Of a stretch of DNA of 9,202 nt, positions 1 through 6,500 are shown one piece after another. Under the pieces are notes generated by a model. That model ran no database searches and was not told the origin of the DNA. It was given only the letters and a program-made list of their open reading frames with translations. Numbering within the stretch: position 1 is the stretch's first letter; every line of letters begins with the position of its first letter. The stretch comes from Chloroflexota bacterium (GTDB taxonomy: Bacteria; Chloroflexota; Anaerolineae; UBA1429), in contig JAAZBQ010000352.1 in assembly GCA_012513725.1 (NCBI GenBank), positions 1 to 9,202 of the forward strand, read 5' to 3'. A program made the position numbers and the translations under genes.

Positions 1-657
1 ACCACCAAGCTATCCGCCAGACAGCGTCGGATGCTGAACATGATCCGGGACTTTGTCGGCGAGTACGGGTATCCCCCCACCATCCGCCAGATCGGTGAAG
101 TGGTGGGCATCTCCTCGACCTCTGTGGTGAGCTACAACCTCGGCGTGCTCCAGCGCAAGGGGTTCCTCGCCCGCGATCCCGAGGTGTCCCGGGGGTTGCG
201 CCTTGTCGAGGAGGACGATGGAGAGGTCGATGAGTACGCCGGCCCGGCAACCCTGATCCCCGTCCTCGGCGTGATCGCCGCGGGTGAGCCGATCCCCGTG
301 CCCGAGGGGGATTTCGCGCCGGCCGACTATGAGCAGGTCTCCATCCCGCCGGATATCGGCCGCAGCACCGAGGAGGTCTATGCCCTGCGCGTCCGGGGAA
401 CGTCGATGATCGATGCCCTGATCAATGACGGGGACCTGGTCATCATGCGCTACCAGCAGAACGCCGAGAACGGCGAGATGGTGGCCGCCTGGATCAAGGA
501 CGAAAAGGCCACCACGCTCAAGCGCATCTACTGGGAGCACGATCACAAATTGGTCCGCCTGCAGCCGGCCAATCCGCTGATGGGGCCCATCTATGTGCAT
601 CCCAGCAACCTGGAAATCCAGGGCCGGGTGATCGGCGTTATCCGCTATCTGGACTGA
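1..657 (+). CDS. lexA: LexA, SOS repressor and self-cleaving protease (5' end cut by the window)
   Basis: LexA represses DNA-damage genes; RecA filaments on single-stranded DNA trigger its self-cleavage. The frame is open from window base 1 (218 codons, numbered from there), and its first residues TTKLSARQRRML match the start of LexA proteins, so probably only the start Met and a few residues are missing; the internal ATG at 31 is not the start. The N-terminal winged helix-turn-helix spans codons 4-65 (GYPPTIRQIG, then SSTSVVSYNL). The Ala-Gly cleavage site is A94-G95 in VIAAGEP. The catalytic Ser is S135 (RGTSM) and the Lys is K174 (TTLKRI), so the S24 peptidase dyad is intact. The SYNLGVLQRKGFL wing helix recalls Chloroflexota and Gram-positive-type LexA (impression). 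The gene converges on dnaE, with 43 bases between the stops. No SOS box is recognisable elsewhere in the window. Confidence 0.96.
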   Translation, partial: TTKLSARQRRMLNMIRDFVGEYGYPPTIRQIGEVVGISSTSVVSYNLGVLQRKGFLARDPEVSRGLRLVEEDDGEVDEYAGPATLIPVLGVIAAGEPIPVPEGDFAPADYEQVSIPPDIGRSTEEVYALRVRGTSMIDALINDGDLVIMRYQQNAENGEMVAAWIKDEKATTLKRIYWEHDHKLVRLQPANPLMGPIYVHPSNLEIQGRVIGVIRYLD

Positions 658-674
658 GCGGCTGACCCCTCTCG

Positions 675-694
675 CAGGGCGCTGCGCCGCCCTG
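675..694. terminator. Hairpin between the convergent lexA and dnaE stops
   Basis: CAGGGCG (675-681) pairs perfectly with CGCCCTG (688-694) around a 6-base loop, inside the 43-base gap between two convergent stop codons. The position suits a bidirectional terminator, but neither side has a T-tract, so intrinsic termination is unproven. Confidence 0.4.
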
Positions 695-700
695 GATGCG

Positions 701-3700
701 TCAGCCCCATTCGACGTTCAGGTGCTCGCGGCCCACCAGGCCCACCAGTTCGTGCTCTAGCTGCGACGAGTAGGTGGTGCGGGCGTTGGGGAACTCGATC
801 TCCACCATCCCGGCGGAGGCCAGCAGGCACAGGGCAAAGGGCACGGAGCCCTGTTGCTGCGACAGGATGTGCAGCACGCGTCCGGCCAGTTGCGTCGCCT
901 GGCGCTCATCGGAGCCCAGGGGGATCTCGACGCGCAGCCGGCGCGCCGCACGTCGCCGCGGCGCATCGTTCCCGTTGCGGCGGGGACGAAACTCGGCGAT
1001 GCTGTCCGCCACCAGCTGGCAGCGGTCATCGCGCAGGTCCACCTTGCCCTCCACCATCACGGCATCCTCTTTGGCCAGCAGCGGCTGGACCTCCTCAAAG
1101 GTGCGCGGAAAGATGGTGACCTCGATGTTGGCCGTGAGGTCTTCCAGCACCGCAAAGGCCATGCGGTCACCCTTTTTGGTGGTGATCTCGCGCACCCCGT
1201 TGATGACGCCCACCACCTTGACGCGTTCCCCGGCCATTGATTCGTCGATCGCCGAGATCGTCACCGCGCTGTCGTCGCGATGGTGCACCAGAATGTCCAG
1301 GGGATGCGACGACATGTAGACTCCCAGCAACTCCTTTTCCGCCGCCAGGCGCTCCTTTTCCGGCATCGGCGGCACATCGGTGGCCAGCGCAAAGGCGGCG
1401 CCCGGCGCCTCGCCGAGCGCCGCGGAGAAATCGAACAGGCTCTGCTGCCCGATCTCCTTGGCTCGGTGGATGCGCTGGCTTTCGGCCACCATGGTATCGA
1501 GCCCGGTCAGCAGAGCCGCGCGCTCGCCGAGGCAGTCCAGCGCCCCGGCGCGGATCAGGCACTCGAGCACGCGCTTGTTCACCTGGCGCAGGTCCACGCG
1601 GTTCACCATGTCGTCGACGCTGGCAAAAGGCGTATCGCCACGGGCGGCGACGATGGTCTCGGCCACCCCCTCGCCCACGTTCTTGATTGCCCCCAGCCCG
1701 TAGCGGATGGCCAACCCCTCGGCGCCGAGGAGGTCGTCGTCGCGGACGGCACGCCCCTCGGGGAGCGTGGCCGGCTCCACGATATAGTCCATCCCCGAAC
1801 GGTTAATGTCCGGCGGGCGCATCTCGATCTCCAGGCGCCGGCACTCGGCGATGAGCTCGGCCACCTTTTCCAGGTTGCCCCGTTCCACCGAGAGGAGCGC
1901 GGCCAGGAACTGGGTGGGGTAGTGCGCCTTGAGATAGGCAGTCTGCAGGGTGATCACCGCATAGGCCGCGCTGTGGGTCTTGACAAAGCCATAGTTGGCG
2001 AACTTGACGATATCCTCAAAGGTCGCTTCGGCGGCCTCCTGTGAGACCCCCCGCTCGATCGCCCCCTGCATAAAGTGGTTCCGTTGCTTCTCCAGGTCCT
2101 CGGCCTTCTTCTTGCCCACCGCCCGGCGCATGAGGTCTGCCTCGCCGAGGGCATAGCCGGCCATGTCCGCAGCGATGCGCATGATCTGTTCCTGGTAGAC
2201 GATGATCCCATAGGTCTCGGCCAGGATCGGCTCCAGGAGCGGGTGGTGGTAGGCGACCTCCTCTCGACCGTACTTGCGGGCGATAAAGTTGGGGATGAAC
2301 TGCATCGGTCCTGGCCGGTAGAGGGCCAGCACCGCCACGATATCGCTGAACTCGGTCGATGCCATCTCGCGCAGCGTCCGCCGCATGCCGCCCGACTCGA
2401 CCTGGAACACGCCCGTCACCTCGCCGGTGGCGAGGAGGGCGTACGTATCCGGATCATTCAGCGGAATGGAGGCCTGGGTGACCGTCTCTCCCGTGGTGCG
2501 CTGCACCCAGTCGAACGTCCGGGCGAGCACCGTCAGGGTCGAGAGGCCCAGGACGTCCAGTTTCAGGAGGCCCAGGTCGAGCTCCACGTCCTCCATCGTG
2601 TACTGCGACACGATCCCCTCGCCGCGGGGCGCCCGCTGCAGCGGCGTGTACTCGACCAGCGGCTTGTCGGCGATGAGGACGCCCGCCGCGTGGGTGGAAA
2701 AGTGCCGCGACACCCCCTGGAGCGCCAGCGAATAGTCGATCATCTTGCGGATGTGGGGCCTGGTGTCGTACAGGTCCTTGAGTTCTGGCACCTGCTCCAG
2801 GCCGTCGGAGATCGTCTTCTTGGGCCCCGAGGGAATCAGCTTGGCGACGTGATCGACCTCCTCGAGTGACACGCCCAGGGCGCGGCCCACGTCGCGCACC
2901 GCGCCGCGCGCCGCCATCGTGCCAAAGGTGGCGATCTGCGAGGTCTTGTCCTCCCCATAGCGGTGGGTGAGGTATTCGATCACCTCCTGGCGCCGGTCCT
3001 CCGGGTAGTCCAGATCGATATCCGGCATGGTGACCCGCCCGGGGTTCAGGAAGCGCTCGAACAGCAGGTCCAGCGCCATGGGGTCCAGATCGGTGACCTC
3101 CAGGCAATAGGCCACCAGGCTTGAGGCCCCCGAGCCGCGGCCAGGCCCCACGAGCATCTTGGCTTCGTACTTGGCCCAGTGGGTGAGGTCGGCGTTGATC
3201 AGGAAATAGTCGTCGAACCCCATCCCGTGGATGATGCCCAACTCGTAATCCAACCGCTCGCGCAGTTTCGGCGTCACCTCGGGGTAGCGGCGGCGCAGGC
3301 CCTCCTCGCATTGTTGTCGGAGGTAGGCCTCGGCCGTCTGCCCTTCAGGGAGCGGGAACTTGGGCAGGTGGTAGCCCGAGAAGGAGAGGTCCACGTTGCA
3401 GCGCTCGGCGATGAGCAGGGTGTTCTCCAGCGCCTCGGGATGCTCGGGAAAGAGCGCCTCCATCTCCTCCGGCGTGGTGAGGTAATAGTCGTCGCCGCTC
3501 ATGCGCATGCGGGTGGGGTCCGAGAGGGTGGTGTTCGTCTGGATGGCCAGCAAGAGTTCCTGCGCGGCAGAGTCCTCGCGCCGCACATAGTGCACGTCGT
3601 TGGTGGCCACCAGGCGCAGGCCGAACTCCTTGGCCAGCGATACGAGGCCGGCGTTCACCGCCTCCAACTCGGGGATGCCCGCGTGCCGCTGCATTTCGAT

Positions 3701-4216
3701 GAAATAGTGGTCGGGGCCAAACAGCTCCTTGAACCAGCCCACCACCTGGCGCGCCTGCTCCGCCTGGCCGTTGAGCAGCAGCGTGGGCACCTCTCCGGAG
3801 AGGCAGGCGCTCAGGCAGATGAGGCCCTCGGTGTGCTCGGCCAGGAGCTCCTTGTCGATCCGCGGCCGGTAGTAAAAGCCTTCGAGGTTTGCCTTGGTCA
3901 CCAGTTGGAGGAGGTTTTTATAGCCCGTCTCGTTCTCGGCCAAGAGCACCAGGTGGTGCGCGCGGCTGTCCAGTTGCGAATCGCGATCGGTCATGCGTCG
4001 CGGGGCCTGATACACCTCGCAGCCAAAGATCGGCTTGACGCCCGCCTGGTGCGCGGCGCGGTTGAACTTGATCATCCCGTACATCTGGCCGTGATCGGTG
4101 AGGGCCACGGCCTCCATCCCGGTCTCGCGGGCGCGGTCGCAGATATCCTGTACGCGCGACATGCCGTCGAGGAGCGAGAACTCGGAGTGGACGTGCAGAT
4201 GAGCGAACGAAGCCAC
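701..4216 (-). CDS. dnaE: DNA polymerase III alpha subunit (DnaE1 type), replicative polymerase
   Basis: This is the catalytic subunit of the chromosomal replicase, 1171 aa, a normal DnaE length. Domains in order: PHP domain 5-280 (HLHVHS 6-11, TDHG 40-43, CEVY 66-69, TNDVHY 205-210); palm with GPGRGSG 357-363 and catalytic aspartates D401 and D403 in PDIDLDY, plus D554 in LKLDVLGL, at nearly the same numbers as the E. coli triad; fingers with YRPGPM 633-638 and the NYGFVKTHSAAYA stretch 741-753; tandem HhH about 838-895; a clamp-binding motif QQSLFDF at 924-930; OB fold about 998-1076; and a C-terminal domain to 1171. Unlike E. coli DnaE, the PHP domain appears to keep a full metal-ligand set. 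The start is GTG at 4214-4216, six bases after a perfect AGGAGGT; no better start was seen. It runs convergently to lexA and is probably transcribed alone. Confidence 0.98.
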   Translation of the reverse strand: MASFAHLHVHSEFSLLDGMSRVQDICDRARETGMEAVALTDHGQMYGMIKFNRAAHQAGVKPIFGCEVYQAPRRMTDRDSQLDSRAHHLVLLAENETGYKNLLQLVTKANLEGFYYRPRIDKELLAEHTEGLICLSACLSGEVPTLLLNGQAEQARQVVGWFKELFGPDHYFIEMQRHAGIPELEAVNAGLVSLAKEFGLRLVATNDVHYVRREDSAAQELLLAIQTNTTLSDPTRMRMSGDDYYLTTPEEMEALFPEHPEALENTLLIAERCNVDLSFSGYHLPKFPLPEGQTAEAYLRQQCEEGLRRRYPEVTPKLRERLDYELGIIHGMGFDDYFLINADLTHWAKYEAKMLVGPGRGSGASSLVAYCLEVTDLDPMALDLLFERFLNPGRVTMPDIDLDYPEDRRQEVIEYLTHRYGEDKTSQIATFGTMAARGAVRDVGRALGVSLEEVDHVAKLIPSGPKKTISDGLEQVPELKDLYDTRPHIRKMIDYSLALQGVSRHFSTHAAGVLIADKPLVEYTPLQRAPRGEGIVSQYTMEDVELDLGLLKLDVLGLSTLTVLARTFDWVQRTTGETVTQASIPLNDPDTYALLATGEVTGVFQVESGGMRRTLREMASTEFSDIVAVLALYRPGPMQFIPNFIARKYGREEVAYHHPLLEPILAETYGIIVYQEQIMRIAADMAGYALGEADLMRRAVGKKKAEDLEKQRNHFMQGAIERGVSQEAAEATFEDIVKFANYGFVKTHSAAYAVITLQTAYLKAHYPTQFLAALLSVERGNLEKVAELIAECRRLEIEMRPPDINRSGMDYIVEPATLPEGRAVRDDDLLGAEGLAIRYGLGAIKNVGEGVAETIVAARGDTPFASVDDMVNRVDLRQVNKRVLECLIRAGALDCLGERAALLTGLDTMVAESQRIHRAKEIGQQSLFDFSAALGEAPGAAFALATDVPPMPEKERLAAEKELLGVYMSSHPLDILVHHRDDSAVTISAIDESMAGERVKVVGVINGVREITTKKGDRMAFAVLEDLTANIEVTIFPRTFEEVQPLLAKEDAVMVEGKVDLRDDRCQLVADSIAEFRPRRNGNDAPRRRAARRLRVEIPLGSDERQATQLAGRVLHILSQQQGSVPFALCLLASAGMVEIEFPNARTTYSSQLEHELVGLVGREHLNVEWG

Positions 4217-4222
4217 GAACGT

Positions 4223-4229
4223 ACCTCCT
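4223..4229 (-). promoter_or_regulatory. Shine-Dalgarno AGGAGGT fixing the GTG start of dnaE
   Basis: The minus strand reads AGGAGGT, then six bases, then GTG. This is a full anti-16S match at ideal spacing, and it decides the non-ATG start. Confidence 0.85.
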
Positions 4230-4242
4230 GGGGCCGATGCAA

Positions 4243-4257
4243 GTGTCGATGCGACAC
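4243..4257 (-). other. Short perfect hairpin in the dnaE 5' leader
   Basis: GTGTCG (4243-4248) and CGACAC (4252-4257) are perfect inverted repeats around ATG, 13 bases upstream of the dnaE Shine-Dalgarno. It could be an operator half-site pair or an mRNA hairpin. I see no convincing sigma-70 promoter for dnaE in the 294-base gap. Confidence 0.3.
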
Positions 4258-4415
4258 CCAGCCCGGCGCGCCGTGCGCAGCACCTCGGGCGGGGTGCGGG
4301 TAGGTATTTGTTTCTGTGGTGGCTAGAGTCGCCGGACGGCGGGATCGCCAGGATCTCGCGGTTGCGGCGAGCGGAGCGGCCCGCCGGGAATGAGGCGTGG
4401 GCCCATGTTGCTTGG

Positions 4416-4432
4416 GGCGGCGTAGCGCCGCC
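4416..4432. other. GC-rich perfect hairpin in the dnaE upstream gap
   Basis: GGCGGCG and CGCCGCC form a 7-bp stem around TAG. It lies 79 bases past the stop of the minus-strand hydrolase gene and upstream of dnaE. It may contribute to termination of the upstream gene, but no T-tract follows it on the minus strand. Confidence 0.25.
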
Positions 4433-4448
4433 GGAATGTGTCGGTCTT

Positions 4449-4492
4449 GCGCATCCTTGCGCCGCGCATCTCTGCGCCGCGCCGAGATGCGC
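4449..4492. repeat. 15-bp tandem repeat with an overlapping 9-bp inverted repeat
   Basis: GCGCATCCTTGCGCC (4449-4463) is followed directly by GCGCATCTCTGCGCC (4464-4478), with two differences. The second copy also supplies GCGCATCTC (4464-4472), which pairs perfectly with GAGATGCGC (4484-4492) across an 11-base loop. On the minus strand the hairpin starts 18 bases after the hydrolase stop, where a terminator or mRNA-end hairpin would sit. There is no T-run. Confidence 0.45.
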
Positions 4493-4510
4493 CGTTACCT
4501 GCCAGTGGTC

Positions 4511-5242
4511 TCAGTGCGTGCAGCCGGCGTGCCCGTTGTCGTCGCCGAGGGGGATCACCCGGCGGATCTCCCGGGTCGCCTCCTCAAAGCGTTGCAGGGC
4601 CACCTCCAGGTCGGTGTCCTGCTCCGTCAGGTATGCGGAGAGCCCCTGGCGGACGGCGTCGACCAGCTCCCCGAAGCGTGGGGTGCGGCGGTCGGGATCC
4701 TGCCAGGGAGAGTCGCCCGCGAGCGGCACGCTGACCATGGCCTGGCGCAGGGCGTGGGTGAGCTCGATCTGCACGCCCCCCTGCGCCGCGCGGTTCACGA
4801 ACCGTGCCGGAGAATGCGCCGCGTAGCGGCCGGCGGGGCCCGCCGTGGCGATCCCTGCGGCCTCCAACGCCGCGCCGATGTGCTCGCGCAGGCGACGGTT
4901 GGCGCCGCCCAGGTGGGCGCGCGGCTGCTGGCCCTCGATGCCCTGCAGGGAGATGGCCGCTACGGACCGCTCCGCCAGGGTCGTCAGGCGCACGTCGTCA
5001 AAGCGGGTGACGGGCACGCGAAGCCGCGCGGCACTTTGAGGATCCAGCCCGCACAGCAAATAGAGGTTATGATCGTTCCCGGCAATCGCCGAGGCCAACT
5101 CCCCGGTGAGGGGCTCGATGTGGCCGGCGTGGATGGCGACCAGGGTCACGGGGCTGCTGCGATCGTGGACGCTGACAGCATACTCGACGCCCTTGTTCGC
5201 GCGCAGCGTCAGTTCGCTCATGTTCTGATAGGGCTGTGTCAC
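4511..5242 (-). CDS. Poly-gamma-glutamate hydrolase family protein (PghP-like)
   Basis: The 243-aa protein resembles the PghP / gamma-PGA hydrolase family, zinc amidohydrolases related to carboxypeptidase-type folds and first known from Bacillus phages. Diagnostic blocks are VAIHAGHIEPLTGELASAIA (35-54), the NLYLLCGL strand (59-66), TRFDD (79-83) and GVQIELTHALR (156-166). H38, E43 and E160 fit metal or catalytic positions. The strand usually ending in a ligand His (family pattern roughly SIHG) reads ISLQG here, putting Q100 where His is expected; activity may therefore be altered. No signal peptide or membrane segment is visible, so it looks cytoplasmic. The start is GTG at 5240-5242, six bases after AGGAG; the internal ATG seven codons later has no ribosome site. 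It has its own promoter (5325-5354) and follows the HAD gene on the same strand. The substrate in this organism is unknown. Confidence 0.8.
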   Translation of the reverse strand: MTQPYQNMSELTLRANKGVEYAVSVHDRSSPVTLVAIHAGHIEPLTGELASAIAGNDHNLYLLCGLDPQSAARLRVPVTRFDDVRLTTLAERSVAAISLQGIEGQQPRAHLGGANRRLREHIGAALEAAGIATAGPAGRYAAHSPARFVNRAAQGGVQIELTHALRQAMVSVPLAGDSPWQDPDRRTPRFGELVDAVRQGLSAYLTEQDTDLEVALQRFEEATREIRRVIPLGDDNGHAGCTH

Positions 5243-5282
5243 GGTACGCTCCTGCCACGCCTCCGGAGTGTGCTAGAAGGGG

Positions 5283-5307
5283 GCTCCGGCTCTATGCGCG
5301 CCGGAGC
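5283..5307 (-). other. 8-bp perfect hairpin in the leader of the PghP-like gene
   Basis: GCTCCGGC (5283-5290) pairs with GCCGGAGC (5300-5307) around a 9-base loop. It lies just downstream of the predicted minus-strand start site and 41 bases before the GTG. Its GCTCC segment could alternatively pair with GGAGC of the ribosome site, so it may influence translation; it could also terminate read-through from the HAD gene. No T-tract. Confidence 0.4.
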
Positions 5308-5324
5308 ACGTCACCCACAGGATC

Positions 5325-5354
5325 ATTGTACGTCGCCCGGGGACGGGCGGTCAA
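5325..5354 (-). promoter_or_regulatory. Sigma-70-type promoter for the PghP-like gene
   Basis: On the minus strand TTGACC (5349-5354) is followed after 18 bases by TACAAT (5325-5330). Both boxes are one base off consensus. Predicted start is near 5318, giving a leader of about 75 bases that contains the 5283-5307 hairpin. Confidence 0.6.
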
Positions 5355-5386
5355 CCGCCGGCTCGGGCCCGGGCGTCCAAAACACC

Positions 5387-5857
5387 CTACTTGCGGAGTG
5401 TAGCAATCAAACGAGGGCTATCGAGCAGCATGTCCAGGGCGTCGCACACGTCACAAAAGATGGCATCGGCGGCCAGGAGGGTGGGCCCGGCGGCGCCCTC
5501 GGGGCCCACGATGGCCAGGCCCAACCCGGCCGCGGAGAGCATCCCCTCGTCGTTGCGGCCGTTGCCGATTGCCACTACCCGCTCGGCCCCCAGTTTCTCC
5601 ACGGCGCCGCGCTTTTGCTCGGTCTCCGAGCCCTCGCCGATCCGCAGCACCCGAGCGTGCAGGCGCGCCGCCAGCGCGTCCGCCGTGCCGCGGGTGTCGG
5701 CGGTCACCAGGTGGAGGGTCATCCGATCCGCCAGGCGCGACAGCCTCTCGGCCACGCCGGGGATCAGTGCACCCCCCGCGGTCAGGGTGCCGTTCAGGTC
5801 GAGCACCAGGTGCTCCCAGCGGCGTGGCCCGAGGCCCGGAATATCGACGGTCAGCAT
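5387..5857 (-). CDS. HAD-superfamily phosphatase-like protein (soluble P-type ATPase-like, COG4087 type)
   Basis: The 156-aa cap-less HAD core has all four motifs: I is D20-L-N-G-T (DLNGT), II is T52 in LVTADT, III is K82, and IV is IGNGRND with N102 and D103. D20 would be the phospho-accepting nucleophile. The second acidic residue of ordinary HAD phosphatases (DxD) is Asn, as in the small 'soluble P-type ATPase' group, which typically shows DYNGT and GNGRND; the IDIPG opening also fits. The substrate is unknown. The start was set at ATG 5855-5857, with AGGAG nine bases upstream (5867-5871). An in-frame ATG 19 codons further out (5912-5914) lacks a ribosome site, and the residues between look non-conserved. 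It is divergent from the thioredoxin operon, and no clear promoter of its own was found. Confidence 0.85.
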   Translation of the reverse strand: MLTVDIPGLGPRRWEHLVLDLNGTLTAGGALIPGVAERLSRLADRMTLHLVTADTRGTADALAARLHARVLRIGEGSETEQKRGAVEKLGAERVVAIGNGRNDEGMLSAAGLGLAIVGPEGAAGPTLLAADAIFCDVCDALDMLLDSPRLIATLRK

Positions 5858-5927
5858 GGGGCCGTGCTCCTGTGTGGCGTGCGGGGTGGGCGGGAGTCGC
5901 ACATCCTCGCGCATCGTTGCCGAATGC

Positions 5928-5956
5928 TTGACATGCGCCGCCAGGCATGCTAGTAT
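5928..5956 (+). promoter_or_regulatory. Near-consensus sigma-70 promoter of the thioredoxin operon
   Basis: TTGACA (5928-5933), a 17-base spacer, then TAGTAT (5951-5956). The -35 box is perfect, the spacing ideal and the -10 box one substitution plus order away from consensus. Predicted start is about 5962-5964, about 125 bases before the trx ATG. The -10 region also reads TATACT on the minus strand (5952-5957) and might serve a weak divergent promoter for the HAD gene, but no matching -35 is seen. Confidence 0.8.
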
Positions 5957-5958
5957 AC

Positions 5959-5980
5959 GGGTACCTTAGGGGGGTATCCC
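5959..5980 (+). promoter_or_regulatory. Candidate CsoR/CstR-type operator on the operon start site
   Basis: The core GTACCTTAGGGGGGTATCCC (5961-5980) is an imperfect inverted repeat: GGGTACC on the left against GGGATACC read on the other strand, flanking a G-tract. Known CsoR and CstR operators have this plan (TACC/GGTA half-sites around a C/G tract). It covers about +1 to +18 of the predicted transcript, a repressing position. The same operon encodes a CsoR-family repressor at 7209-7475. Binding is inferred, not shown. Confidence 0.5.
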
Positions 5981-6061
5981 ATGGCCGGTGGGCAAGGCGC
6001 GTTCGGATCAGGTCCCAACATAGCGCCGCGCCCCTGGCCCTGTCAACCGGGTGATCGTTAG
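5981..6061 (+). CDS. Possible 26-residue leader peptide ahead of thioredoxin
   Basis: ATG at 5981 follows an AGGGGGG stretch with a 6-base gap and opens 26 codons (starting MAGGQGAFGSG, ending QPGDR) to TAG at 6059-6061, 25 bases before the trx ATG. The purine tract is also the proposed operator, so the ribosome-site resemblance may be accidental. There is no recognisable attenuator codon run. It could be chance. Confidence 0.2.
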   Translation: MAGGQGAFGSGPNIAPRPWPCQPGDR

Positions 6062-6086
6062 CGCATGAGATCAGGAGGCTGGACCG

Positions 6087-6431
6087 ATGAGTGAGGCCAT
6101 CAAACACGTCAGCGACGCCACGTTTCAGAACGACGTACTGGACGCCGAGGGGCCCGTGGTGGTCGATTTCTGGGCGCCCTGGTGCGGGCCGTGCCGGCTA
6201 CTGTCTCCGGTGCTCGAGGAACTGGCGACCGAGTTTGGCGGCCAGATTGCGTTCACCAAGATGAACACCGACGAGCACCCGGCCACACCGGGTCGCCTGG
6301 GCATCCGCGGCATTCCCACCCTGGTCTTTTACGTCGACGGGCAAGAAGTGGACCGCATGGTGGGCTTTGCTGCCAAGCCGGTGCTCCGGCAGCGCCTCGA
6401 GGCCCTCGCGGCCAAGGCCAGCGCCGGGTGA
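6087..6431 (+). CDS. trxA: Thioredoxin
   Basis: The 114-aa single-domain thioredoxin reduces disulfides in cytoplasmic proteins and is normally recharged by thioredoxin reductase. The active site is WCGPC with C33 and C36 after VVVDFWAP; the cis-proline loop is GIPTLVFY (P77); buried D27 and the final amphipathic helix are present. Length and layout are those of standard TrxA, with no signal peptide. Start: AGGAGG (6073-6078) lies 8 bases before ATG 6087. It is the first full gene of an operon driven from 5928-5956 and followed by a second thioredoxin-fold gene, an FmdB-type zinc ribbon and a CsoR-family regulator. No thioredoxin reductase gene lies in the window. Confidence 0.96.
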   Translation: MSEAIKHVSDATFQNDVLDAEGPVVVDFWAPWCGPCRLLSPVLEELATEFGGQIAFTKMNTDEHPATPGRLGIRGIPTLVFYVDGQEVDRMVGFAAKPVLRQRLEALAAKASAG

Positions 6432-6437
6432 GCGGCG

Positions 6438-6491
6438 CCCGACGCATGAGCGAGGCCCGACGCATGAGCGGGGCCCGACGCATGAGCGAGG
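6438..6491 (+). repeat. Three tandem copies of an 18-bp unit carrying ATG and GAGG
   Basis: The unit CCCGACGCATGAGCGAGG occurs at 6438-6455, 6456-6473 (one base different: GCGGGG) and 6474-6491, filling most of the gap between trxA and the next gene. Each copy holds ATGAGCG, close to the trx start ATGAGTGAGGCC. Read from ATG 6446 the repeats encode a 16-residue peptide, MSEARRMSGARRMSEG, ending at TGA 6494-6496, four bases before the next GTG. The third copy supplies the GAGGG that serves as ribosome site for the downstream gene. This may be translational coupling or a simple slippage expansion. Confidence 0.85.
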
Positions 6492-6500
6492 GCTGAACAC

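Noticed and set aside
675..694. Classical rho-independent terminators for this and the other hairpins
   Set aside because: None of the hairpins is followed by a T-tract, so they are reported only as possible terminators or structures.
4201..4260. SOS (LexA) box upstream of dnaE
   Set aside because: CGAAC occurs twice near the start but as direct, not inverted, copies. No CGAAC-n4-GTTCG or CTGT-n8-ACAG was found.
3179..4303. Long plus-strand open frame (374 codons) opposite dnaE
   Set aside because: It lies wholly antisense to a certain dnaE, its His/Leu/Val-rich translation matches no family, and it is a GC-bias shadow.
5387..5914. Longer HAD start at ATG 5912-5914
   Set aside because: No ribosome site, and the extra 19 residues do not look conserved; ATG 5857 has AGGAG at 9 bases and begins with the family's IDIPG.
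4397..5953. Plus-strand open frame of 518 codons opposite the PghP-like and HAD genes
   Set aside because: Both antisense genes have clear family motifs and ribosome sites; the long frame has neither and crosses a promoter and intergenic hairpins.
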